64,000 nt of DNA from Phyllobacteriaceae bacterium (GTDB taxonomy: Bacteria; Pseudomonadota; Alphaproteobacteria; Rhizobiales; Rhizobiaceae). This document shows positions 17,554-27,250 of this stretch, piece after piece (position 1 is the stretch's first letter; every line of letters starts with the position of its first letter). The position numbers and the translations under genes are program-made. The stretch covers positions 62,001-126,000 of the forward strand of contig PAPF01000029.1 in the NCBI GenBank assembly GCA_002708825.1, in the 5' to 3' direction. The notes below the pieces were generated by a model that was given only the letters and a program-made list of their open reading frames with translations, was not told the DNA's origin and ran no database searches.

Positions 17554-18297
17554 ATGCTCATCCTTGCAGGTCTTGGAAACCCGGGCTCGAAATACGCGAA
17601 CAACCGGCACAATGCCGGCTTCATGGCGGCGGACGCGATTGCCCGCCGCCATTCGTTTTCGCCCTGGACGAAGAAGTTCAAGGCCGACATCTGCGAGGGC
17701 ATGCTCGGCGGCCAGAAGGTGCTGCTGATGAAGCCGCAGACCTTCATGAACCTGTCGGGCCAGGCCGTCGGCGAGGCGATGCGCTTCTACAAGCTGACAC
17801 CGGCGGACGTGACGGTCCTCTATGACGAACTCGACCTTGCACCGGGCAAGGTCCGCGTGAAGACCGGCGGCGGGACCGGCGGCCACAACGGCATCAAGTC
17901 CATGGACGCCCATTGCGGCAAGGATTACCGCCGCGTGCGCATCGGCATCGGCCATCCCGGCGACAAGAACCTCGTCCACAACTGGGTGCTCGGCGATTTC
18001 GCCAAGGCAGACAGCGAATGGCTGGACCCGCTGTTGGATGCCATTGCCGACGCCGCGCCCCTGCTGGCGCAGGGCGACGATGCGGGCTTCATGAACCGTG
18101 TTTCCGTGCTGACCCGGCCGGCCAAAGCCGGCAGCCAGGACGAGCCTGCCGCCCCGCAAAAGGCATCTGCGTCTGCCGGACCGGCCCCGAAGGGCAAGAG
18201 CCATATCCATCAGGCGCGAAGCCGCAAGCCGCAGGTCAAGGTGCCCCAATCCGGCCCCATGGCCGAAATGCTGAAAAAGCTCCTCGGCAAGGAGTGA
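17554..18297 (+). CDS. pth: Peptidyl-tRNA hydrolase
   Basis: 247 residues. Pth cleaves the ester bond of peptidyl-tRNAs released from stalled ribosomes. Catalytic-site motifs are intact: [24 protein letters not shown] (Asn and catalytic His near 20), [40 protein letters not shown] and [10 protein letters not shown]. The core ends near 195; a low-complexity Ala/Lys/Pro-rich extension of about 50 residues follows, usual in rhizobial Pth and absent from E. coli. Downstream of rplY in the same direction, a cotranscribed housekeeping pair. Confidence 0.95.
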   Translation: MLILAGLGNPGSKYANNRHNAGFMAADAIARRHSFSPWTKKFKADICEGMLGGQKVLLMKPQTFMNLSGQAVGEAMRFYKLTPADVTVLYDELDLAPGKVRVKTGGGTGGHNGIKSMDAHCGKDYRRVRIGIGHPGDKNLVHNWVLGDFAKADSEWLDPLLDAIADAAPLLAQGDDAGFMNRVSVLTRPAKAGSQDEPAAPQKASASAGPAPKGKSHIHQARSRKPQVKVPQSGPMAEMLKKLLGKE

Positions 18298-18385
18298 GCG
18301 CGCCATTCGCGCCAACCCTTGACCTTTGCGCCCCTGTCGCCCATAGCCTTTCGCAAAATCAGACACCATCCGGCAGGCTTTCCCC

Positions 18386-19489
18386 ATGGGCTTCAAATGC
18401 GGCATCGTCGGGCTTCCCAATGTGGGCAAGTCCACCCTTTTCAACGCGCTGACCAGGACGGCCGCCGCACAGGCGGCGAACTATCCCTTTTGCACGATCG
18501 AGCCGAACACCGGCGAGGTGGCCGTGCCGGACCCGCGTCTCTACGAGATCGCGAAGATCGCCGGCTCCAAGGAGATCATCCCCACCCGCATCGCGTTCGT
18601 GGACATTGCCGGCCTCGTGCGCGGCGCGTCCAAGGGCGAGGGTCTCGGCAACCAGTTCCTCGCCAACATCCGCGAGGTCGATGCCATCGTGCACGTCCTG
18701 CGTTGCTTCGAGGATGACGACATCACCCATGTCGAGGGCCGCATCGATCCTGTCGCTGACGCCGAGACAGTGGAAACCGAACTCATGCTGGCCGACCTGG
18801 ACAGCCTGGAACGGCGCATCGTCAACATCCGCAAGCGCGCCCAGGCCAAGGACAAGGAATCGCTGGCGGTCCTGCCCGTCATGGAGAAGGCGCTGGCGCT
18901 GCTTCAGGACGGCAAGCCCGTCCGCCTTCTGCGCGGAGACCTCGACGCGGAGGAAATGAAGGTGCTGGAGGGGCTGAACCTGCTCACCTCGCATCCGGTC
19001 CTCTATGTCTGCAATGTCTCCGAGGAGGAAGCCGCGACCGGCAATGCCCACACGAAGGCGGTCGAGGACATGGCCGCTGCCCAGGGCGCATCCGTGGTGG
19101 TGATTTCAGCGGCCATCGAGGCCGAGGTGGCCCAGCTCCCGGACGCGGAAGCCAGGGAATATCTGGAAGCCATGGGACTGGAAGAGCCGGGCCTCGACCG
19201 GCTGATCCGCGCCGGTTACGACCTCTTGCACCTGATCACCTATTTCACGGTCGGCCCGAAAGAGGCCCGCGCCTGGACCGTCGAGCGGGGCACCAAGGCG
19301 CCGGCCGCCGCCGGGGTGATCCACACGGATTTCGAGCGGGGCTTCATCCGCGCCAACACCATCGCCTATCCGGATTTCGTCGGCCTTGGCGGCGAGCAGG
19401 CTGCCAAGGAAGCCGGCAAGGCCCGCGACGAAGGCAAGGAATACGTCGTCCAGGACGGCGACATCATGCATTTCCGCTTCAACACCTGA
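18386..19489 (+). CDS. ychF: Redox-regulated ATPase YchF (Obg-like)
   Basis: 367-residue P-loop protein of the Obg family that prefers ATP to GTP; it associates with ribosomes and influences oxidative-stress responses. The Walker A-type G1 motif GLPNVGKST lies at residues 8-16, followed by a G3-like [20 protein letters not shown] and a changed G4 motif (YVCNVSEEE) typical of the ATP-specific group. The C-terminal TGS domain begins near 280 ([44 protein letters not shown]). Length is standard. Third gene of the rplY-pth-ychF group. Confidence 0.96.
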   Translation: MGFKCGIVGLPNVGKSTLFNALTRTAAAQAANYPFCTIEPNTGEVAVPDPRLYEIAKIAGSKEIIPTRIAFVDIAGLVRGASKGEGLGNQFLANIREVDAIVHVLRCFEDDDITHVEGRIDPVADAETVETELMLADLDSLERRIVNIRKRAQAKDKESLAVLPVMEKALALLQDGKPVRLLRGDLDAEEMKVLEGLNLLTSHPVLYVCNVSEEEAATGNAHTKAVEDMAAAQGASVVVISAAIEAEVAQLPDAEAREYLEAMGLEEPGLDRLIRAGYDLLHLITYFTVGPKEARAWTVERGTKAPAAAGVIHTDFERGFIRANTIAYPDFVGLGGEQAAKEAGKARDEGKEYVVQDGDIMHFRFNT

Positions 19490-19509
19490 GCGCTTGCCGC
19501 AGGCAGGGT

Positions 19510-20208
19510 TCAGCGCTCATCGAGCAGCACGCGCCGCGCATTGGAGAAGAACTGCCGGCGCACAAGGACCGCGATCACGAAGACCGTCGACGCCAGGAGG
19601 GCGAGCGGACCGGCGAACCAGCCCAGATAGGCGAGCGCCATGAACAGCGCCCGCTGGCCGGCCGTGAAATGCCGGCTGGCCAGCACGTTCATCTCGCCGG
19701 CTCTCAGCGCCTGGCGCCGCCGTGTGGCACTGTCGGCCTGGTCCGGCTGCTGCACGCCGCCGACAAGGATCGAGCAATAGTTGAACAGACGGTAGGACCA
19801 GCCGAACTTGAAGAAGGCATAGACATAGATCAGCGTCAGGCCGACGAGTTTCAGCTCGAACAGCGACCGGCTGATCGCCCCGACCAGCGGCAGGTCCTCG
19901 AAGAGGCGCAGCGCCTGCTCGGTCGCGCCCATGGCGGCAAAGCACCCGCCGATGGCAAGCATGGCAACGGTGCCGAAATAGGCCGCGCCCTGCTGCAATC
20001 CGCCCAACACGGCCGTATCGACCATCCGCATGTCGCGCTCGGCCATCACGAGCATCCATTCGCGCCTGCCATGCGCCATCAGGCCTGACAGCGAGCGGTG
20101 CCTGAGCGGCGTGTGATCGACGGCCAGTTCGAAGGCCAGCCATGCGGCAACGAAGGCACTGAGGGCCGCCAGGTCGGCAACAGCGATCACCTCGAACAAA
20201 CCATCCAT
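19510..20208 (-). CDS. DUF599 family membrane protein
   Basis: 232 residues with about four to five transmembrane helices (about 5-25, 75-95, 112-130, 185-215). DUF599 proteins are poorly characterised inner-membrane proteins found widely in proteobacteria. Typical pieces are RREWMLVMAERDMRMVDTAVLGGLQQGAAYFGT and ELKLVGLTLIYVYAFFKFGWSYRLFNYCSILVG; the second has the family FxxxGWSxRxFN signature. It converges on ychF with a 20-bp gap and is divergent from the APC permease. No function is proposed. Confidence 0.8.
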   Translation of the reverse strand: MDGLFEVIAVADLAALSAFVAAWLAFELAVDHTPLRHRSLSGLMAHGRREWMLVMAERDMRMVDTAVLGGLQQGAAYFGTVAMLAIGGCFAAMGATEQALRLFEDLPLVGAISRSLFELKLVGLTLIYVYAFFKFGWSYRLFNYCSILVGGVQQPDQADSATRRRQALRAGEMNVLASRHFTAGQRALFMALAYLGWFAGPLALLASTVFVIAVLVRRQFFSNARRVLLDER

Positions 20209-20294
20209 CCCCGCGCGCCCTTTGCTTCCCGGCCCGTCTGCGAGCCATGATTCACGTCAAGGACTTCATGCTCGCCGTGGTGATACTGGCACAC

Positions 20295-21521
20295 ATGAAT
20301 GCATCAGAGAAACCGGCCCTGCGCCGGACGCTGACCCTTCCCCTGCTGGTTTTTTACGGCGTCGGCGTAACGGTTGGCGCCGGTATCTTCGCCCTCATTG
20401 GCGAAATCCTGTCGCTGGCGGGAGACAAGGCACCGCTGGCGTTCCTCCTGGCGGGGTTGATTGCCGGTGCGACGGGCTTCTCCTACGCGCTCCTCGTGCG
20501 CGTCTTTCCCCGCGCCGGCGGCGAAGCCGTCTTTGTCAACCGCGGTCTGGGCACGATCGCCGGGCGTCTTGCAGGGCTTGGCGTGGTGATAACGGGGATC
20601 GTCTCAAGCGCCGTCATCGCGCTCGCCTTCGCTGGCTATGTCCAGGCGCTGATTGCCCTTCCCGCCCCGCTTCTGACAGCCGGCGTGGTGCTCCTGCTGG
20701 CGTTCGTCGCCTGGTGGGGCGTGCGCGAAAGCGTCATCTTCGCGGCCGTCATCACCTTACTGGAAGTCGGCACGCTCGTTTTCATCATCCTGTCTGGCAT
20801 GCCTTTGCTGGCCAATGCGGATGTTATGCTCAGCGCCTTTACGCCGGTGGCCGATCTGGCGGTCATGGCGCCGGTCCTGTCGGGCGCGGTCATAGCCTTT
20901 TTCGCCTTCATCGGCTTCGAGGACATCGAGAACATGGCGGAAGAAACGCGCGACCCCGAGCGCACCGCCCCGCGTGCCATCCTTGTGACACTGGCAATCA
21001 CCATGGTCATCTATGTGGCCTTGTCCGCCATTGCCGTGATGGCGCCGGACCGCGCCGCGATCACCGGTTCCGGCGCGCCGGTCGCCGTCCTCTTTGAAAC
21101 GGTCACCGGGTGGTCCGGCCAGCCCATCGCCGCCATCGCGGCGATCGCCATGGTCAACGGCATCCTTGTGCAGATCGTGATGGCCGCACGCGTTCTCTAT
21201 GGCATGGCGAACGAAGGCTTGTTGCCGCGCTGGTTTGCTGCCGTAGACCCGGTTCACCGCACACCAGCGCGGGCAACCTGGGCAGTTGCAGCCGTCATCA
21301 TCCTGCTGGCGCTCCTGTTCCCGCTGGTGCGGCTGGCGGAAGCGACAAGCCTAGTGACGCTCGTCGTCTTTACCCTGGTCAACCTGTCCCTCTTTTTCAT
21401 CGCATCGCGGCAACCGGAAACCGGCCTTTTGCCATGGCGCTGGTGGGGACTGGCAGGCGCGGCCATCAGCGCCGGCCTGGCACTCTTTCAGGTCTTGAGC
21501 GGCATTACCGGCGGACACTGA
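20295..21521 (+). CDS. APC-superfamily amino acid permease
   Basis: About 408 residues with roughly twelve transmembrane helices. The first helix carries the substrate-site glycine motif VGVTVGAGIFALIGE of amino acid-polyamine-cation transporters, and helix 6 has AFFAFIGFEDIENMAEETRDPERTAPRAI, the loop by which the APC family is recognised. The substrate is unknown; amino acids or amines are likely. The open frame begins at 20247, with in-frame ATGs at 20268 and 20295; neither has a strong ribosome-binding site. I chose 20295 because family similarity begins there. No operon partner is evident. Confidence 0.85.
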   Translation: MNASEKPALRRTLTLPLLVFYGVGVTVGAGIFALIGEILSLAGDKAPLAFLLAGLIAGATGFSYALLVRVFPRAGGEAVFVNRGLGTIAGRLAGLGVVITGIVSSAVIALAFAGYVQALIALPAPLLTAGVVLLLAFVAWWGVRESVIFAAVITLLEVGTLVFIILSGMPLLANADVMLSAFTPVADLAVMAPVLSGAVIAFFAFIGFEDIENMAEETRDPERTAPRAILVTLAITMVIYVALSAIAVMAPDRAAITGSGAPVAVLFETVTGWSGQPIAAIAAIAMVNGILVQIVMAARVLYGMANEGLLPRWFAAVDPVHRTPARATWAVAAVIILLALLFPLVRLAEATSLVTLVVFTLVNLSLFFIASRQPETGLLPWRWWGLAGAAISAGLALFQVLSGITGGH

Positions 21522-21630
21522 AGGCGAACCCAACTGCGTTGACCGCGCCCGCCAGGCGCGGCCGTCTCGGTGAAAGCGCATGAAGATACGCGCAACGCCG
21601 GACCTGGCCCCATTCGGGATCGCTTCCCGC

Positions 21631-21843
21631 TCAGGCCTTTTTCACACCGCAGGTATTGATGCCGAGCAGCGAATAGGGCGGGCACCAGCCAAGTGCCGCC
21701 GTTGCGAGCAGAACGACGCCCACGATCAACGCGACCCATCCCCAGGCGCCCGACACCGTGCCCAAGAAATAAAGCGCCAGCAGGACGATGCCGGCAATGG
21801 CCCTGATGGCACGGTCAGCCGTGCCCATGTTGTTCTTGAACAT
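21631..21843 (-). CDS. DUF2892 (YgaP-like) small membrane protein
   Basis: 70 residues with two transmembrane helices (about 14-30 and 33-50) and the family ending GWCPPYSLLGINTCGVKKA, holding two cysteines. The same domain follows the rhodanese in E. coli YgaP; free-standing copies often sit by regulators of sulfur or redox stress. The start is ATG 21843 with GGGAG about 6 nt upstream. The Crp/Fnr gene is upstream on the same strand, 126 bp away, so the pair may be regulator and target. Function of the domain is not known with certainty. Confidence 0.88.
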   Translation of the reverse strand: MFKNNMGTADRAIRAIAGIVLLALYFLGTVSGAWGWVALIVGVVLLATAALGWCPPYSLLGINTCGVKKA

Positions 21844-21938
21844 TGCAAACTCCCTTGTGACCTCTGCGAACAGCCCCCGGCTTGCCCCGGGACTTTCCGG
21901 CTGCTTTGAGATAATGGCAGTTTCAATCCGTATTCTCT

Positions 21939-21951
21939 GTGACAAGGTCAC
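21939..21951. promoter_or_regulatory. Palindrome GTGAC-AAG-GTCAC before the DUF2892 gene
   Basis: A perfect five-base inverted repeat with a three-base centre, about 96 bp upstream of the DUF2892 start and just after the Crp/Fnr gene. Half-sites resemble the GTGA of CRP sites, but the spacing is shorter than the usual six. It is a candidate operator for the neighbouring regulator. Confidence 0.3.
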
Positions 21952-21969
21952 CGAGGGCGAAAGCCGCCC

Positions 21970-22608
21970 TCATTCCTGCACGGCCAGGGCCTCAAGGCCG
22001 GAGACGTTGCAAAGCCGGATCACGCCGCGGTCCAGTTCCACCAGGCCGCGCGCACGCAGGGCCTCGAGCCTGCGGGAAACCACCTCGCGCGCGGAACCGA
22101 TGGCCGTGGCAAGCCCCTGGTGTGTCAGGTGCACGGCATTCTGTGGATCCGCCCGTTCAAGGAGCACCCGCGCCAGCCTTTGCTCCACTTTCACGAAGGC
22201 GACCTGCTCCAGCAATCGCGTGACATCGTTCAACCGCCCGGCGAAGGAGCGGAACACGAAGGCCCGGAAGCCTGCCGACTGGTCCATCAGCGCCAGGAAC
22301 TCGCCGCGCGGGAGCACGGAAAAGGAGACCTCCGCCTCCGCGATGCCCTCGCCCGTGTAGGCTTCGCCGCCGAGAAGACCGAGCGTCGTCTGTATGCATG
22401 TCTGCCCGCGCTCGACCGTGTAGAGCAGGATTTCGCGGCCCGAGCGCCCTGTCAGATAGACGCCGACGCGGCCTTCGTGAACGAGGATGAATCCGCCCGC
22501 CTCATCGCCCGGGCGGAACAGGACAGTGCCGGGCCCGGCCCTGGAAACCGGCAACCGGTCGAGGCTGGCTCGAACCGTGTCGTCAAGCGTGTCGGCGGCG
22601 GCTTCCAT
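21970..22608 (-). CDS. Crp/Fnr-family transcriptional regulator
   Basis: 212 residues: a cyclic-nucleotide-binding-type beta-roll (about 25-115), the dimer helix (about 115-140) and a winged helix (about 145-205) whose recognition helix contains GSAREVVSRRLEAL (E..SR, the Crp/Fnr DNA-contact pattern). There is no N-terminal Fe-S cysteine cluster as in Fnr. A single cysteine stands in ERGQTCIQTTLGLLGGE, where I recall related regulators also having Cys, so thiol sensing is possible. The DUF2892 gene downstream is the obvious target. Divergent from the MaoC pair. Confidence 0.88.
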   Translation of the reverse strand: MEAAADTLDDTVRASLDRLPVSRAGPGTVLFRPGDEAGGFILVHEGRVGVYLTGRSGREILLYTVERGQTCIQTTLGLLGGEAYTGEGIAEAEVSFSVLPRGEFLALMDQSAGFRAFVFRSFAGRLNDVTRLLEQVAFVKVEQRLARVLLERADPQNAVHLTHQGLATAIGSAREVVSRRLEALRARGLVELDRGVIRLCNVSGLEALAVQE

Positions 22609-22694
22609 GCATCCGGTCCATGCTGGCGTCAGGGGGCTTGCGCGATGCTATCGCACGGCTATTGTGCCCGTCCATCTTATTTCGGACCGCATGC

Positions 22695-23165
22695 ATGACC
22701 GACACGATTCTGGCCTACGAGGATTTCCGGCCCGGCATGGAAATCGAACTGGGCACCTATGCCGTTTCAGCCGACGAAATCCGTGATTTCGCCAGCCGCT
22801 ACGACCCCCAGCCGATGCACCTGGACGATGAGGCCGCCGCTGCGGGTCTCTTCGGCGCGCTGACGGCCTCGGGCTGGCATACCGTCTCGATTGCCATGCG
22901 CCTCATGTGCGACCACTTCATCCTGAAGTCGACATCGCAGGGTGCGCCGGGCGTCGACTACGTCAACTGGAAACGCCCCGTCTTTGCCGGCGACACACTG
23001 ACAGGCAAGTGCATCGTCCTGTCCAAGCGCCCGTCGGCCTCCCGGCCGGGGCTGGGATTCGTTCAGATCAGGGGCGAATTCCGCAACCAGCGCGGCGAAC
23101 TGGTCTGCGAAATGGAAAATGCCGGCATCATGGGCCTGCGCGATCCTGGAGGGAGCGTCGAATGA
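22695..23165 (+). CDS. MaoC-like hot-dog dehydratase (first of a pair)
   Basis: 156 residues with a single hot-dog fold. MaoC domains hydrate or dehydrate enoyl-CoA-type thioesters. The catalytic region reads FASRYDPQPMHLDDEAA, with the Asp and His of the R-hydratase motif, followed by GALTASGWHTVSIAMRLM. The start at ATG 22695 fits the family opening. Its stop overlaps the next start (ATGA), so it is translationally coupled with a second MaoC gene; together they may form a heterodimer resembling the two-domain eukaryotic hydratase. The substrate is unknown. Confidence 0.85.
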   Translation: MTDTILAYEDFRPGMEIELGTYAVSADEIRDFASRYDPQPMHLDDEAAAAGLFGALTASGWHTVSIAMRLMCDHFILKSTSQGAPGVDYVNWKRPVFAGDTLTGKCIVLSKRPSASRPGLGFVQIRGEFRNQRGELVCEMENAGIMGLRDPGGSVE

Positions 23166-23638
23166 CACTCGGGGAGAAACTGGCCCTCGGCACCATCCAT
23201 CAGCTTGGGACGCACACCTTCACGCCGGACGAGATCGTCGCCTTTGCCTCGCGTTACGATCCCCAGCGCTTCCATCTCAGCGAGGAGGAGGCCGCCAAGA
23301 CCCATTTCGGCCGCCTTTGCGCCTCCGGCTGGCATACAGCCGCAATCTGGATGAGCCGCAACGTGGCGGCCGACAAGGCCATGGCGGAACGCTTGCGCGC
23401 GGCAGGCGAGACCCCGGTCGAATTCGGACCGGCGCTCGGCCTGAAGAATGTCCGCTGGACCGCGCCGGTCTTTGCGGGCGACACGGTCTCGTTCACGCGC
23501 TGTTTCCTGAACCTGAAGCCGCTGGACAAGCGCCCCGGCTGGTTCCTGGCCGCAAAGCACTGCGAGGCCTTCAACGCCGGCGGGAAGAAGGTAATGGAGT
23601 TCGACAGCGCCCAGATGCTGCGCGACGGGGCGGCTTGA
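23162..23638 (+). CDS. MaoC-like hot-dog dehydratase (second of a pair)
   Basis: 158 residues, homologous to the gene before it over the full length: FASRYDPQRFHLSEEEAAKTHFGRLCASGWHTAAIWM repeats the same catalytic layout, with Asp and His kept. Overlap of its ATG with the preceding TGA indicates coupled translation and near 1:1 synthesis. Both copies keep the catalytic pair, so neither looks like a dead subunit. It converges on apt. What the pair acts on cannot be told from this locus. Confidence 0.85.
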   Translation: MTLGEKLALGTIHQLGTHTFTPDEIVAFASRYDPQRFHLSEEEAAKTHFGRLCASGWHTAAIWMSRNVAADKAMAERLRAAGETPVEFGPALGLKNVRWTAPVFAGDTVSFTRCFLNLKPLDKRPGWFLAAKHCEAFNAGGKKVMEFDSAQMLRDGAA

Positions 23639-23719
23639 GCAGCAACCCCTGTGAGGCCGCGGAGGCAGGCTAAACGCTCGCCATGCTTCAGGCAGCCCGT
23701 CCCTTATGCCCAGTGCTAG

Positions 23720-24265
23720 TCAGTGGCCCTCGAACTCGACCAGCGTGCGGACGGTCACGCCGAGCGCTTCCAGCTTGCTGCGCCCGCCGATCTCCGGCAG
23801 GTCGATGACAAAGCACGCCGAGACGACATCGGCGCCCATCTGCTGGAGTAGCTTGACCGCACCCTCGGCCGTGCCGCCGGTCGCGATGAGATCGTCGACA
23901 AGGATAACCTTCTGGCCGGGCTGCACCGCGTCCTTGTGCATCTCCATTTCGTCCACGCCGTATTCCAGGCTGTAGGCGATCGAAACGGTCTCGTGCGGCA
24001 GCTTGCCCTTCTTGCGGATCGGCACGAAGCCGGATGACAGCTGGTGGGCCATGGCACCGCCGAGAATGAACCCGCGCGCCTCGATGCCGGCCACGTGGTC
24101 GATCTTGGACCCCGCCCACGGATGGACCAGTTCATCGACAGCCCTGCGAAAGGCCCGCGCATCACCGAGCAGCGTGGTGATGTCGCGGAAGATGATCCCG
24201 GGCTTGGGATAGTCGTGGATGGCGCGAATGGACGCGCGGAGCGTCTCGGCGAGCGTGCGGTTCAT
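23720..24265 (-). CDS. apt: Adenine phosphoribosyltransferase
   Basis: 181-residue purine salvage enzyme that makes AMP from adenine and PRPP. The PRPP-binding motif [16 protein letters not shown] (about 121-136) is intact; [13 protein letters not shown] near residue 25, [17 protein letters not shown] (about 55-71) and the [16 protein letters not shown] segment are all family-typical. Length is standard. It lies behind petC in the same direction, but a strong terminator separates the two. ATG 24265 is the only reasonable start. Confidence 0.96.
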   Translation of the reverse strand: MNRTLAETLRASIRAIHDYPKPGIIFRDITTLLGDARAFRRAVDELVHPWAGSKIDHVAGIEARGFILGGAMAHQLSSGFVPIRKKGKLPHETVSIAYSLEYGVDEMEMHKDAVQPGQKVILVDDLIATGGTAEGAVKLLQQMGADVVSACFVIDLPEIGGRSKLEALGVTVRTLVEFEGH

Positions 24266-24335
24266 GAATGCCCCTTGGTTGCATGATCCGTGGATGGACG
24301 TGAGCGGCTACCGCCTTTTCTTAACCGGCGGCGGA

Positions 24336-24364
24336 GAAAAGAAAAGGGCGCCACAGGGGCGCCC
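24336..24364 (-). terminator. Terminator of the petABC operon
   Basis: GGGCGCC (24346-24352) pairs with GGCGCCC (24358-24364); on the minus strand the stem is followed by TTTTCTTTTC-like sequence (complement of 24336-24345). It ends transcription after petC. Confidence 0.85.
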
Positions 24365-24396
24365 CATCAACTTTTCCGGTCACGGACACAGGGAAA

Positions 24397-25230
24397 TCAG
24401 TGTCCGACGCTCGACCAGACCTTGCGCTTCGTCAGGTAAAGCAGGCCGCCGAAGACGAGCAGGAAGACAACGACGCGGAAGCCGGTCTTCTTGCGATCTT
24501 CAAGCTTCGGCTCCGCCGCCCACATCATGAAGGCCGCGATGTCCTTGGAATACTGGTCCAGCGTCTCCGGGGAGCCGTCGTCATAGGTCACGTAGCCGTC
24601 ATCGATGGGCTTCGCCATGGCCAGCGACTGCCCGGCGATGAAGTACGGATTGTAGTAGGTGCCTTCCGTGATCTCCATGCCTTCCGGCGGCTGTTCGTCA
24701 TAGCCGGTCAGCAGCGCATGGATGTAATCGGGACCCTGCTCCTGGTACATCGTGAAGACATCGAACACGAAGTTCGGGAAGCCGCGCTCAACGGCCCGTG
24801 CCTTGGCCAGCAGCGAGAAGTCCGGCGGCGCGGCGCCGTTGTTCGCCGCTGCCGCAGCCTGGTCATTGGGGAACGGCGACGGGAAGTAGTCGGACGGGAT
24901 GGCGGGACGGGTGAACATCTCGCCATCGTTGTTGGGTCCGTCCTCGACCTCATATTCGGCGGCGAAGGCCTTGACCTGCTCCTCCGAGTAGCCGAGGTCC
25001 GCCAGGTTGCGGAACGCGACGCGCTTGAGACCATGGCAGGCAGCGCAGACTTCCTTGTAGACCTTCAGGCCGCGTTGCAACTGCCCCTTGTCATAATGAC
25101 CGAACGGGCCGGCAAAGCTCCATTCCTGGTATTCGGGTTTCTTGAGGGGGTAACCGGCGGCACTTGCGCCGGTGACGAGCGCAAGGCCCAGTCCGAGAGC
25201 CGCGAAACCCTTGAGGATCGTTTTCATCAT
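24397..25230 (-). CDS. petC: Cytochrome c1 of the bc1 complex
   Basis: 277 residues. A signal sequence (about 1-25) leads to the periplasmic haem domain with CAACHGL (Cys 62, Cys 65, His 66). A single C-terminal membrane anchor (TGFRVVVFLLVFGGLLYLTKRKVW, about 248-270) holds it in the inner membrane. The sixth ligand is likely the Met of GQSLAMAKPIDDG (about 210). It accepts electrons from the Rieske protein and passes them to soluble cytochrome c. Last gene of petA-petB-petC; 24 bp after petB. Confidence 0.96.
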   Translation of the reverse strand: MMKTILKGFAALGLGLALVTGASAAGYPLKKPEYQEWSFAGPFGHYDKGQLQRGLKVYKEVCAACHGLKRVAFRNLADLGYSEEQVKAFAAEYEVEDGPNNDGEMFTRPAIPSDYFPSPFPNDQAAAAANNGAAPPDFSLLAKARAVERGFPNFVFDVFTMYQEQGPDYIHALLTGYDEQPPEGMEITEGTYYNPYFIAGQSLAMAKPIDDGYVTYDDGSPETLDQYSKDIAAFMMWAAEPKLEDRKKTGFRVVVFLLVFGGLLYLTKRKVWSSVGH

Positions 25231-25254
25231 TCAGTCCTTTTCAAGCCTTGCGTC

Positions 25255-26556
25255 TCAGCCCTTGGTTTCCGGTGCCGCGGTTGCGCCGGCAGGCTGCGCA
25301 TGCGCGCCGCCCTTGTTCTTCTCCAGCACCGCTTCGGTAATGGAATTCGGCAGCCGCTTCGGCGTCTCGATCAGGCCGAGCACCGGCATGATGATCAGGA
25401 AGAACGCGAAGTAGTAGAGCGTGCCGATCTGCGCCATGGTGACGTAGGCTCCTTCCGCCGGGCGCGAGCCGAGCCAGCCAAGGAAGATCGTGCAGATGAC
25501 GAAGAGCCAGAAGAACAGCTTGTACCACGGCCGGTAGACGGCCGAGCGCACCTTCGAGGTATCCAGCCAGGGCAGGACGAAGAGCACCGCGATCGAGCCG
25601 AACATGGCAAGCACGCCGCCGAGCTTGGAGTCGATCGGGCCGATGTTGAAGGTGATGGCACGCAGGATCGCGTAGAACGGCAGGAAGTACCATTCGGGCA
25701 CGATGTGAGCCGGCGTCACCAGCGAGTTGGCCGGGATGTAGTTGTCCGGATGGCCGAGGAAGTTCGGCATGTAGAACACGAAATAGGCGAACACGGCCAA
25801 GAAGGCGACCATCGCGAACGCGTCCTTGATCGTCGCATAGGGCGTGAACGGCACCGTGTCCGTCTTGTGCTTCACCTCGATCCCGGTCGGGTTGGTCTGC
25901 CCGGTCACGTGCAGGGCCCAGACATGCAGGATCACCACGCCGACCAGCATGAAGGGCAGCAGGTAGTGCAGCGAGAAGAAGCGGTTGAGCGTCGGATTGT
26001 CCACCGCGAAGCCGCCGAGCAGGAACTGCTGGATCGGCTCGCCGACCACCGGGAAGGCGGTGAAGAAGCCGGTGATGACGGTGGCGCCCCAGAAGGACAT
26101 CTGGCCCCAGGGCAGGACGTAACCCATGAAGGCCGTCGCCATCATCAGGAAGAAGATAAGCACGCCGAGAATCCAGAGCAGCTCGCGCGGCGCCTTGTAG
26201 GAACCGTAGTAGAGGCCGCGGAAAATGTGGATATAGACGGCGATGAAGAAGAAGGACGCGCCGTTGGCGTGCATGTAGCGCAGCAGCCAGCCGGAATTCA
26301 CGTCACGCATGATCTTCTCGACCGAGTCGAACGCGATCCGCGTGTCGGCCGCGTAGTGCATTGCCAGCACCACACCGGTCAGGATCTGCACGACCAGCAT
26401 GATCGCCAGGATGCCGCCGAATGTGTAGGCATAGTTCAGGTTGCGCGGTACCGGGAACGCCACGAAGGAATCATAGGCGAGCCGGGGCAGCGGCATGCGC
26501 GCATCGATCCACTTCTCGATGCCGGTTTTCGGTGTGTAGCTGGAATGTCCGCTCAT
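25255..26556 (-). CDS. petB: Cytochrome b of the bc1 complex
   Basis: 433-residue integral membrane subunit with about eight helices holding haems bL and bH. The His ligands lie in helices B and D ([34 protein letters not shown], and [21 protein letters not shown]). The quinol-oxidation-site PEWY motif is intact in [18 protein letters not shown] (about 290). A C-terminal extension rich in Ala, Gly and Lys (about 405-433) goes beyond the catalytic core. It follows petA after 20 bp. The gene is called petB or fbcB in different species. Confidence 0.97.
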   Translation of the reverse strand: MSGHSSYTPKTGIEKWIDARMPLPRLAYDSFVAFPVPRNLNYAYTFGGILAIMLVVQILTGVVLAMHYAADTRIAFDSVEKIMRDVNSGWLLRYMHANGASFFFIAVYIHIFRGLYYGSYKAPRELLWILGVLIFFLMMATAFMGYVLPWGQMSFWGATVITGFFTAFPVVGEPIQQFLLGGFAVDNPTLNRFFSLHYLLPFMLVGVVILHVWALHVTGQTNPTGIEVKHKTDTVPFTPYATIKDAFAMVAFLAVFAYFVFYMPNFLGHPDNYIPANSLVTPAHIVPEWYFLPFYAILRAITFNIGPIDSKLGGVLAMFGSIAVLFVLPWLDTSKVRSAVYRPWYKLFFWLFVICTIFLGWLGSRPAEGAYVTMAQIGTLYYFAFFLIIMPVLGLIETPKRLPNSITEAVLEKNKGGAHAQPAGATAAPETKG

Positions 26557-26576
26557 TGGTCTTGTGTCCCTGTCCC

Positions 26577-27140
26577 TTACCCGATGCGGATCGTCGTATC
26601 GGAGATGAAAGCATACTCGGGAATATGCAGGTTCTCCGGAGCCGGGCCCGAACGGATCCGGCCGGCCGTGTCATAGTGCGAGCCGTGGCAGGGGCAGAAC
26701 CAGCCGCCGAAATCGCCCGCCTGGCCGAGCGGCACGCAACCCAGGTGGGTGCACGAGCCGATCATGACGATCCAGTTTTCCTTGCCCTCGCCCGCCGAGC
26801 GCGCCACGTCGGTGGCTTCGGCATCGCCGGCAAGGTTCGCATTGCGCGCGACCGGGTCCTTGAGATCGGCCAGCGGCGTCGCATTGGCTTCCTCGATCTC
26901 CTTTTCCGTGCGGTTGCGGATGAAGATCGGCTTGCCGCGCCATTTCGCCGTCAGCGACATGCCCGGCTCAAGCGCGGAAACGTCGACCTCGATCGAGGCG
27001 AGCGCCAGGGTGGAGGCGTCGGGACGCATCTGGTCGATGAACGGCCACACGGCGAAGGCCGTCCCGACCACGCCCGTCATCCCGGTCGCGATGTACAGAA
27101 AATCCCGGCGATTGTGCTCGGAAACTTCGTTTGCGCTCAT
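26577..27140 (-). CDS. petA: Ubiquinol-cytochrome c reductase Rieske iron-sulfur subunit
   Basis: 187 residues with a twin-arginine type N-terminus ([21 protein letters not shown], kept as a membrane anchor, about 15-33) and a periplasmic [2Fe-2S] domain. Cluster ligands are Cys 130 and His 132 in CTHLGCVP, and Cys 149 and His 152 in CPCHGSHYD, with disulfide cysteines 135 and 151. The start is ATG 27140, which has AAGGA 8 nt upstream. First gene of petABC, so its promoter (candidate at 27251-27279) drives the whole complex. Confidence 0.97.
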   Translation of the reverse strand: MSANEVSEHNRRDFLYIATGMTGVVGTAFAVWPFIDQMRPDASTLALASIEVDVSALEPGMSLTAKWRGKPIFIRNRTEKEIEEANATPLADLKDPVARNANLAGDAEATDVARSAGEGKENWIVMIGSCTHLGCVPLGQAGDFGGWFCPCHGSHYDTAGRIRSGPAPENLHIPEYAFISDTTIRIG

Positions 27141-27250
27141 AGGTCTGTTCCTTGTACCTGAACAATGCCGGCTGCCCCCGCTTTGGCTTGCCATGCCCGA
27201 GCCGGGAATGACGGAGCGGCCAGACGGAATCCCTCTGCATTTGGCGAATG

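Noticed and set aside
24400-26676. A 758-residue plus-strand open frame covering petC and petB
   Set aside because: It is antisense to two clearly recognised bc1 subunits, has no family sign, and is explained by the GC-rich codon pattern that keeps antisense frames open.
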